Below are positions 8,173 to 14,024 of a stretch of DNA of 64,000 bases, in pieces. Below the pieces are notes generated by a model. It ran no database searches and was not told the DNA's origin. It saw only the letters and a list, made by a program, of their open reading frames with translations. The position numbers and the translations under genes were made by a program. Positions within the stretch are counted from its first letter, which is position 1; each line of letters opens with the position of its first letter. The DNA is from Pseudomonas koreensis (GTDB lineage: Bacteria; Pseudomonadota; Gammaproteobacteria; Pseudomonadales; Pseudomonadaceae). The stretch is from NCBI RefSeq assembly GCF_012986595.1, contig NZ_JAAQYM010000002.1:806001-870000 (forward strand), given 5' to 3'.

Positions 8173-8499
8173 ATGAAAGCCCTCACCGCCAGCCTGCTTT
8201 GCCTCGCCGCCCTCACCTCCCAGGCCCACGCCTCCAGCCCCGACGCCTGGGCCGCCTACGACAAAGCCGTGCTCGCCAGTTGCACCAAGGCCAGCGGCCT
8301 AAAAGACGCCAAGCCCGTCGGCACACCCGCGCAATTCGATGACCGCGTCGGCTACACCGCCGTGCTGTTGCAAGGCCAATACCCGCAAAAACACATGAAA
8401 GGCCAGCAAGGCAGCGAGTTGTGCCTGTACAACAAAAAGTCGAAAACCGCGTTCGTCACCGAATGGGACTCGATCCGCCCACGCGCCAAGGCGCAGTGA
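8173..8499 (+). CDS. Small exported protein of unknown function
   Basis: 108 aa with a signal peptide (MKALTASLLCLAALTSQAHA, cleavage near residue 20). The mature protein is about 88 aa with two cysteines (LASCTKASGL and SELCLYNKK) that could form a disulfide in the periplasm. GGAAG lies just before the ATG. It ends in a basic tail. I recognise no catalytic motif. A neighbouring REPIN separates it from the acetyltransferase, so it probably has its own promoter. Confidence 0.75.
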   Translation: MKALTASLLCLAALTSQAHASSPDAWAAYDKAVLASCTKASGLKDAKPVGTPAQFDDRVGYTAVLLQGQYPQKHMKGQQGSELCLYNKKSKTAFVTEWDSIRPRAKAQ

Positions 8500-8582
8500 A
8501 TGGCGCATAACTTGCTTTGATCCGGTTCTGCCTGGCGGCTTTACGTCGCCGATTCACCCCCTGATTGAAGACCGATCGCCCC

Positions 8583-9332
8583 ATGAATACGACGTTTTCC
8601 TGCGTCGGTTGCGGCAAATGCTGCACCGACCACCATGTGCCCCTGACCCTCGCCGAAGCCCGTATGTGGGCGGCGGATGGCGGGCAGGTGATCGTGCTGG
8701 TGGAGGCTTTTCTCGGCAACGGCCTGGGTTTGCCGGCGCAGCAGCGTGAGCACGCCGAACGGCGTTCGCTGGCAGTGCGCAGCGGCAACACGGATGCCCA
8801 CGTGGCAATCACCTTCGCCGCGTACAACGTCGGACGCTGCCGGAATCTTGACGAAGACAACCTGTGCCGCATCTACGAACGCCGGCCGCTGGTGTGCAGG
8901 ATTTACCCTGCGGAAATCAACCCGCACATCCCGCTCGACCCAGTCGCCAAGGATTGCCCGCCGGAGTCGTGGCAACAGGGGCCGCTGCTGATTGCCGGCG
9001 GGGCGTTGGTCGATCAGGAACTGGTTGAATTGATTCAACGCTCGCGGCAGGCCGATCGCGATGACATCCGCACCAAGGATGCGATCTGCGCCGCGCTGGG
9101 CATTCGCACCACGGCGCTCAAGGGCGATGGCTTTACCGCGTATTTGCCGGAGATGAGTGCGTTTGCGGCGGTGATTGATCAAGTTACTGCGCAGCCGCTG
9201 AGTGAAGCGTCCAGCGAATGGGTGTTTCATTTGTCCGGTGATGACGTGGCCGGGCAGTTGTTGGCGGCTGGGGCGCAAGTGGTGACAGAGCCGGCGCAAA
9301 CGTATGCGTTTATCTCTCTGCGGGCGGCTTGA
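8583..9332 (+). CDS. YkgJ-family cysteine-cluster protein
   Basis: 249 aa. The N-terminus has the family hallmark C-V-G-C-G-K-C-C (residues 7-14), followed later by GRCRNLDEDNLCRIYERRPL and VCRIYP. These cysteines are thought to bind zinc or an iron-sulfur centre; the function of the family is not known to me. The ATG at 8583 is preferred over an in-frame TTG six codons upstream, because the Cys cluster normally stands near the N-terminus. The C-terminal 100 residues carry no recognised motif. Confidence 0.85.
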   Translation: MNTTFSCVGCGKCCTDHHVPLTLAEARMWAADGGQVIVLVEAFLGNGLGLPAQQREHAERRSLAVRSGNTDAHVAITFAAYNVGRCRNLDEDNLCRIYERRPLVCRIYPAEINPHIPLDPVAKDCPPESWQQGPLLIAGGALVDQELVELIQRSRQADRDDIRTKDAICAALGIRTTALKGDGFTAYLPEMSAFAAVIDQVTAQPLSEASSEWVFHLSGDDVAGQLLAAGAQVVTEPAQTYAFISLRAA

Positions 9333-9358
9333 TCCGGAATTTTCGTCGGGGCGAATGG

Positions 9359-9432
9359 CCCCTTCGCGAGCAGGCTCGCTCCCACAATGAATCGCATTTC
9401 AAATGTGGGAGCGAGCCTGCTCGCGAAGGGGC
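9359..9432. repeat. REPIN, family A
   Basis: CCCCTTCGCGAGCAGGCTCG and its complement in inverted orientation around a 25-bp spacer, following the YkgJ-family gene. Confidence 0.9.
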
Positions 9433-9565
9433 CGGCCCGGGCGACATCAATCCCGAACCTTCCGCGCCAACAACCTCAAATCCCCCGCCAGCCCCGCCAT
9501 ATCTTCAGAATCGCGCCATCACTGCGACGGAGAATCGCAGTCGATGACTGAAGGCGGGATGAAAC

Positions 9566-9805
9566 TCAGCGCTTGCCCATCGAACGACGGGTGCCCGGCG
9601 GCGCCATGCCCGGGGTCTTGGTGTGGCCGTTCTTGGCGCCGTTCTTGTACCACGGCTGGTTCGAGCCTTTGGCTGCGGCCAGTTCGCCCGGTTTGAACGG
9701 GAACTTGAAGGCCGGGATCTCGGGTTTGCTCTCGCTGGCGTCAGCCAGTTCGGCCGGGACATCGCTCACAGCGTCGTCAACCGGCGGTTGGGTCGGGGAA
9801 GTCAT
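9566..9805 (-). CDS. Small conserved hypothetical protein, Pro/Lys-rich
   Basis: 79 aa starting MTSPTQPPVDDAV. It has an acidic, disordered-looking N-terminal half and a basic C-terminal half (FPFKPGELAAAKG, then KNGHTKTPGMAPPGTRR). GGAG lies 5 bp before the ATG at 9805; an in-frame ATG six codons upstream is less well placed. I see no signal peptide or known domain. The codon usage is like that of its neighbours, so I treat it as a real gene of unknown role. Confidence 0.6.
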   Translation of the reverse strand: MTSPTQPPVDDAVSDVPAELADASESKPEIPAFKFPFKPGELAAAKGSNQPWYKNGAKNGHTKTPGMAPPGTRRSMGKR

Positions 9806-9916
9806 GGGGGCTCCGCAAAGCAAAAAGTCGGGCCCGGTGAGTGAGCCGCGAAGGCGCGCAGTATACCTGTGCGCCCAAAGTCAGCACCTGAAGATTTGCA
9901 CCTGACGCCGAACGGC

Positions 9917-10222
9917 TTACAGGTAAGTGATGGTCACGATGCCTTTGTCGCTCGACGTCTTCAACGCTTCATACGTCATCGAAAACGGCAGCACCTGATG
10001 GCTGCAAGCGTTGCGATAGGTGTCCACATCGACTTGCAGACCCGGTTTGATTTCGACCTGCCGGGACACACTGGAACTCAACGCCCCGGCACGCTCCACC
10101 GCACAACCGGAATCGACGATCTGCCCGGTGAAACGGATCTCGCCGGATTGACTGGCCGGCGCGGCAAACGCGGTGAATGGAACCAACAGAAGCACATACG
10201 GCACAGCGGTTTTCAGCTTCAT
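9917..10222 (-). CDS. Short type 1 fimbrial-subunit-like protein
   Basis: 101 aa with a signal peptide (MKLKTAVPYVLLLVPFTAFA). The mature part begins ASQSGEIRFTGQIVDSGCAV, the strand and first Cys of type 1 pilins, with a second Cys in NACSH. It ends TITYL, resembling the penultimate-Tyr tail of pilins. At about 80 mature residues it is roughly half the size of a normal pilin, and no chaperone or usher gene is near. It may be a reduced orphan subunit or a periplasmic protein with a pilin-like fold. Confidence 0.7.
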   Translation of the reverse strand: MKLKTAVPYVLLLVPFTAFAAPASQSGEIRFTGQIVDSGCAVERAGALSSSVSRQVEIKPGLQVDVDTYRNACSHQVLPFSMTYEALKTSSDKGIVTITYL

Positions 10223-10351
10223 TTCAAGACACTCCCGAAGTGGACGGCCCAGAGAGATTTAGGCCGTGCGCGGCCTGAGCCATACAAGCTGTATCAGCTC
10301 ATAGAGGCGGATCTTTAAGAGATTAATCAGGATCGCAAGCCATGCCGGATG

Positions 10352-10771
10352 TCAGTTCATTCGTTGCTGGACGTTACTCAACAATTGCGAAGCGCTTTCC
10401 AACAACTGCGCCAAAAGTGCGTCATCCTCATCCATATACCCTTCGTATTCCGCGAGATTGCGCCGCTCATGACACAACGCGAACAATCGCACCTGAACCT
10501 TGCTGATATGCGCCGTATGCACCAGACATTGAAAGACCAGATAGCGTTTATCCGATCGATAGCCACTCAATCGGAGCGCTGTCAGCGCCAACGCGTGCGC
10601 TGCGTTATAAGCCAGGTCGAAACGGCTGGAAAAAGACAAGGTAGAAGTTTGCGCATCCTGGAGCCGATCCACGGCCGAGCGCATCAAGCCCTCACACTCC
10701 TTGCGATCCGGCGGCTCCGCTTTCAGCCCACCACTACGTAGAAGATTCTCCAGACTCTCGTTGCTGCCCAT
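10352..10771 (-). CDS. HEPN-domain protein, putative toxin of an MNT/HEPN pair
   Basis: 139 aa, mostly helical. FSSRFDLAYNAAHALALTAL and the C-terminal HERRNLAEYEG resemble the HEPN fold of the UPF0332 type, with an R-x2-A-[DE]-Y signature. HEPN proteins paired with a minimal nucleotidyltransferase (MNT) are often RNases neutralised by AMPylation of a Tyr in the active motif. The canonical R-x4-6-H is not present here; an R-N-L-A-E-Y version replaces it, so RNase activity is uncertain. The gene overlaps the upstream MNT gene by 38 bp, strong evidence for co-translation. ATG at 10771. Confidence 0.75.
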   Translation of the reverse strand: MGSNESLENLLRSGGLKAEPPDRKECEGLMRSAVDRLQDAQTSTLSFSSRFDLAYNAAHALALTALRLSGYRSDKRYLVFQCLVHTAHISKVQVRLFALCHERRNLAEYEGYMDEDDALLAQLLESASQLLSNVQQRMN

Positions 10772-11375
10772 CCTTGGACTCCAAAGGGTTTGCCCCTAAA
10801 AGATCGATTTTTTCCTGCTGCGCCACCCGCAAGACAAAGCTGTTTTGCGCAGCCAGTTTCGCCGCCCAGTCTTGCGGGGTGTAAAGCGTCGGGTTGATGG
10901 GACGACCCAATTGTTCCTCCATGGGCATGAGCCGTTCCATGACGTCACTGTAGTGCAGGCCTTCGCCGATCAGCATGAGATCAATGTCACTGAGTGTGTT
11001 TGCTGTGTCTTTAGCTATGGAGCCATAGATAAACGCCCAGGTGATCTGCTCGGTAAACGGCTGCAATGCCTGACGCAGAGGCTCGGCTATGCCAAACGTC
11101 TTGCGAGCGATGCCCAGTAGTTCGGCATAGATGGGACATGTGGGATTAGCCTGGTAATGGTTCTGATTGCCCACCTTTGTCATGCGCAACACACCGGCTC
11201 GCTGCAGACGGTCGAGTTCACGCATAAGACTGCCTTTGCCAACACGCGCCCAGCGCACGATCTCGTTTGCATAGAAAGTCTGGTCAGGCTTACCAAACAG
11301 CAGACCCAACACTTTTTGTTGAGTGGTGGTAAATAGCGCTTCGCTTAGAGAGATCGTTTCCACTGTGAAGGCCAA
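10734..11375 (-). CDS. wHTH-nucleotidyltransferase (MNT) protein, putative antitoxin/regulator
   Basis: 213 aa. The N-terminal 80 residues are a winged helix (QQKVLGLLFGKPDQTFYANE, GKGSLMRELDRLQRAGVLRM). The middle is a minimal nucleotidyltransferase with YGSIAKDTANTLSDIDLMLI, the GS-x10-DxD catalytic motif, near residues 115-133. The remainder is helical. By analogy with MntA-type antitoxins it would AMPylate and silence the HEPN partner; the added wHTH suggests it also controls transcription. The first in-frame start is TTG at 11375, with GGGA just before it; GTG at 11363 is the alternative. A twin palindrome ends 3 bp upstream of this start. Confidence 0.8.
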   Translation of the reverse strand: MAFTVETISLSEALFTTTQQKVLGLLFGKPDQTFYANEIVRWARVGKGSLMRELDRLQRAGVLRMTKVGNQNHYQANPTCPIYAELLGIARKTFGIAEPLRQALQPFTEQITWAFIYGSIAKDTANTLSDIDLMLIGEGLHYSDVMERLMPMEEQLGRPINPTLYTPQDWAAKLAAQNSFVLRVAQQEKIDLLGANPLESKDGQQRESGESST

Positions 11376-11377
11376 AG

Positions 11378-11415
11378 AGTCCCAAAAAGGGAACGATAGG
11401 TCCCTTTTTGGGACT
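11378..11415. promoter_or_regulatory. Twin palindromic operator upstream of the MNT/HEPN genes
   Basis: AGTCCCAAAAAGGGA (11378-11392) is repeated as its exact reverse complement at 11401-11415, 8 bp apart. Each arm contains its own palindrome: TCCC-A5-GGGA (11380-11392) and TCCC-T5-GGGA (11401-11413), 21 bp start to start, which is two helical turns. It ends at the presumed start of the wHTH-MNT gene and looks like an autoregulatory operator. Confidence 0.75.
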
Positions 11416-11463
11416 TATCAACCTTTCGAATATTTTCAGAGACTGCAGCCACAGAACAATCGC

Positions 11464-11530
11464 CATCGCGAACAGGCTCACACCTACTGATGGAATGCGG
11501 TCCCCCTTGTAGAAGCGAGCCTATTCGCGC
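11464..11530. repeat. Degenerate REPIN, family A
   Basis: ATCGCGAACAGGCTCACACC and, inverted, GAAGCGAGCCTATTCGCG match the family A arms with several substitutions in each arm. It appears to be a decayed copy between the MNT/HEPN pair and the DUF6124 gene. Confidence 0.65.
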
Positions 11531-11557
11531 AGCACCATGACATGCTGTTCGGACGGA

Positions 11558-11920
11558 TTACGTCTGCGGATCAACCCGATCCAGCGCCCGGTTCACCGCC
11601 AGCTCGGCAAGCATGACGATCTGCTGGATCGCCAGCGCCGTACTGCGCTGCGGGCGACTGAGCTGATCGGCCAGATCACCGGCCATGACATTGGCTGAAG
11701 CCAGCGATTCGCAGGCATGGGCGAGCAGGTTTTCGGTGTCGATATTCGGATGGATGAGGAACATCGTACTGGGCTGACGCGGTTTGACCGGTTCGGGGCA
11801 GAGGTAGAAGTCGAGGGCGCGTTTTATGGCTTCGCGGGTTTTGATCTGATCTTCGGCGCGGATGGCGTCTTCGAGTGGGGTGGTGGAATCGATGGGTGGA
11901 TCTGGAACTGGCTTAGTCAT
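11558..11920 (-). CDS. DUF6124 family protein
   Basis: 120 aa. The pattern is that of the Pseudomonas DUF6124 family as I know it: a Pro-rich N-terminus, AIKRALDFYLCP, then NIDTENLLAHACESLASAN and a C-terminal helix AIQQIVMLAELAVNRALDRV. No signal peptide; probably a small helical cytoplasmic protein. Function unknown. The ATG at 11920 (MTKPVPDPP) has AGGG upstream and is preferred to a start 10 codons earlier. The roughly 300 bp upstream are rich in stem-loops on the transcript strand, suggesting RNA-level control. Confidence 0.8.
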   Translation of the reverse strand: MTKPVPDPPIDSTTPLEDAIRAEDQIKTREAIKRALDFYLCPEPVKPRQPSTMFLIHPNIDTENLLAHACESLASANVMAGDLADQLSRPQRSTALAIQQIVMLAELAVNRALDRVDPQT

Positions 11921-11954
11921 TGGAAACCCTATTTTGCAAATGGGAGCCATCCCT

Positions 11955-12240
11955 TGCCGTTTCTCACGCGGCGAAGTGGGTGGCAGCTATGTGCGGGGTG
12001 AGAAACCGGAAAAATAGGAAACCGGCCAGACCGAAGTCTGCCCGCACATAACCGCCATAACGTATTTGCAGGCAGCGGATAGCCGCCGGCAATTATGCGG
12101 ACACGTGGAGTGAATCACTAATTTTTCCAGGTTCTCACACCCGGTCGCCGAGTTTTCAGCGACGACCCAAGACTAGAGAGCGCATGTCCGACGGACAACC
12201 TGAAAACCTTGTGGGAAGGTTCTGGTTATCCCACACACTC
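11955..12240 (-). promoter_or_regulatory. Structured leader region of the DUF6124 gene (candidate cis-regulatory RNA)
   Basis: Read on the minus strand: TATGTGCGGG (12050-12041) pairs perfectly with CCCGCACATA (11997-11988). Inside lies CAGAC-TTCG-GTCTG (12040-12027), a hairpin with a cUUCGg tetraloop. GTTTCTCAC (12006-11998) pairs perfectly with GTGAGAAAC (11967-11959). The two long helices interleave and abut at 11998/11997, the geometry of an H-type pseudoknot. Upstream there are more stems, for example GTCGC...GCGAC (12163-12144) and AACCTT...AAGGTT near 12203-12220. The gene's start codon is 39 bp after the last helix. No known riboswitch class was recognised. Confidence 0.55.
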
Positions 12241-12260
12241 TTAAACACAACCACACTCAC

Positions 12261-12352
12261 TGTAGGAGCTGCCGAAGGCTGCGATCTTTTGACTTTGGCT
12301 TTTACAACTCAAAAGCAAGATCAAAAGATCGCAGCCTTCGGCAGCTCCTACA
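12261..12352. repeat. REPIN, family C
   Basis: TGTAGGAGCTGCCGAAGGCT and its complement, extended by GCGATCTTTTGA, in inverted orientation around a 30-bp spacer. The same element occurs at 46263-46347, with a half-copy near 63551-63574. Confidence 0.9.
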
Positions 12353-12439
12353 GGGGGATTGGGCTTATTCAGTTAGAAACAGGTCGGCTGTCAGGCCGCC
12401 ATCGCCAGCAGACTGCCCCGAACGCGGCGCAGCCGCCCC

Positions 12440-12740
12440 ACTCAACAGGATGAGCGTTAGCTCGGCTGCAGCTCTTGATCTTGATCCACGGGCGACGTCG
12501 GAAGGCTGAGCGCAGGGATTGATCCGGGCGTGGGAGCGTAGCGACCGTTTGGCGAAGCCAAACACAGCGAGAGGAGGTGCAGCGAAGCAAACCGTAGACG
12601 CTGCGCCCGGATCGATCCCGCAGCGAAGGAACCCCGAGCCCCAGCGAGCGGGCCGTACGTAGGAGCAAGCGTTTTTGGTTACTTTTGGGGCGTTTGCCAA
12701 AAGTGACCCGCCGTAAGGGCGGAACCGTAATCAGCCACAC
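12440..12740. repeat. Dispersed Pseudomonas intergenic repeat (non-coding)
   Basis: A stretch with GCTCTTGATCTTGATCCACG near 12470 and a hairpin GGTTACTTTTGG / CCAAAAGTGACC (12677-12688, 12697-12708; one wobble), followed by CCGCC-GTAA-GGGCGG. I recognise this wording from intergenic regions of many Pseudomonas genomes, where it is often mis-called as hypothetical ORFs. Together with 11951-12260 it fills the roughly 950-bp gene-free space before the efflux operon. Confidence 0.6.
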
Positions 12741-12866
12741 CCGCAAAAACGGATATACACACAGAGAAAACTGACAGCGCTGACAGCCAGCCGTCACCCT
12801 CCTGACCCCCAAACAAGTTTATAACTACCCAACCTGCCCAAACTCCAGACCCTGGCGCCCCATCGC

Positions 12867-14024
12867 ATGCGAATCCAGAAAAACAAAGCCCTGCTAGCCC
12901 TCGTGATCGCTTTGGCCGCCGCCGGCATATGGTGGGCAACGAAACCCGCCCCGACCAAACTGGCCACCCCGACCGCCATCCCGGTGCGCGTCGTCACCGT
13001 CAGTGAAAAAGACGTCCCCCGCTACACCAGCGGCATCGGCTCGGTACTCTCGCTGCACAGCGTGGTAGTGCGCCCGCAAGTCGACGGCATCCTCACCAAA
13101 ATCTTCGTCAAGGAAGGCCAACTGGTGAAGGCTGGCGACCTGCTTGCGACCATCGACGACCGCTCGATCCGCGCCAGCCTCGACCAGGCCCGCGCGCAAC
13201 TGGGCGAAAGCCAGGCACAACTGCAAGTCGCCCTGGTCAACCTAAAGCGCTACAAACTGCTCAGCGTCGACGACGGCGTTTCCAAACAGACCTACGACCA
13301 GCAGCAGGCGCTGGTCAACCAATTGAAAGCCACCGCCCAAGGCAACCAGGCCTCGATCGACGCGGCGCAGGTACAACTTTCCTACACGCAGATTCGCTCC
13401 CCGGTTACCGGTCGCGTCGGTATTCGCACCGTCGATGAAGGCAACTTCCTGCGCATGACCGACACCGCCGGTCTGTTCACCGTGACCCAGATCGACCCGA
13501 TTGCCGTGGAATTCTCCCTGCCCCAGCAAATGCTGCCGACCCTGCAAGGCCTGATCAACGACCCGCAACACGCGCAGGTCAAGGCCTACATCGGCGCCGA
13601 CACCGACGGCGAAACCGGCAACCTGCTCGGCGAGGGGCATCTGACCCTGATCGACAACCAGATCAACGCCAACACCGGCACAATCCGCGCCAAGGCTGAG
13701 TTCGACAACGCCAGCCAGAAGCTCTGGCCGGGCCTGCTGGTCACGGTAAAAATTCAGACAGCCCTCGACAAAGATGCGCTGGTGGTACCGCCCACCGTCG
13801 TACAACGCGGTCTCGATCAGCACTTTGTGTATCGGGTCAACGGCGACAAGGTCGAAGCGGTGCAGGTGCAGATGGTTTATCAGGGCAGCGGCCAGGACAT
13901 CATCAAAGGCGTGAAGGCCGGTGACGTGCTGGTCTCCGATGGCCAATCGCGGCTCAAACCCGGTTCCACCGTGCAGGTCATGAGTGAGCCGCCGCAGGTG
14001 GTGCAAGCGGAGCCGAAACCATGA
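12867..14024 (+). CDS. RND efflux periplasmic adaptor (membrane fusion) subunit
   Basis: 385 aa adaptor linking an inner-membrane RND pump to an outer-membrane channel. An N-terminal membrane anchor (ALLALVIALAAAGIWWA) is followed by the lipoyl half (VVVRPQVDGILTKIFVKEGQ), a coiled-coil hairpin (about 95-165), the second lipoyl half (LSYTQIRSPVTGRVGIRTVDEG) and a beta-barrel. It is most like the MdtA group of multidrug adaptors. The stop overlaps the pump gene start (ATGA, 14021-14024). The ribosome binding site is poor. No outer-membrane factor gene follows, so a shared OprM/TolC-type channel is inferred. Confidence 0.92.
   Translation: MRIQKNKALLALVIALAAAGIWWATKPAPTKLATPTAIPVRVVTVSEKDVPRYTSGIGSVLSLHSVVVRPQVDGILTKIFVKEGQLVKAGDLLATIDDRSIRASLDQARAQLGESQAQLQVALVNLKRYKLLSVDDGVSKQTYDQQQALVNQLKATAQGNQASIDAAQVQLSYTQIRSPVTGRVGIRTVDEGNFLRMTDTAGLFTVTQIDPIAVEFSLPQQMLPTLQGLINDPQHAQVKAYIGADTDGETGNLLGEGHLTLIDNQINANTGTIRAKAEFDNASQKLWPGLLVTVKIQTALDKDALVVPPTVVQRGLDQHFVYRVNGDKVEAVQVQMVYQGSGQDIIKGVKAGDVLVSDGQSRLKPGSTVQVMSEPPQVVQAEPKP

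Noticed and set aside
11290..11481. A 63-codon frame across the twin palindrome upstream of the MNT gene
   Set aside because: Different frame from the MNT gene, overlaps its wHTH-coding part, no ribosome binding site.
12365..12939. Leftward frames of 86-147 codons in the repeat region before the efflux operon
   Set aside because: They lie in a dispersed intergenic repeat and partly opposite the adaptor gene; no start signals.
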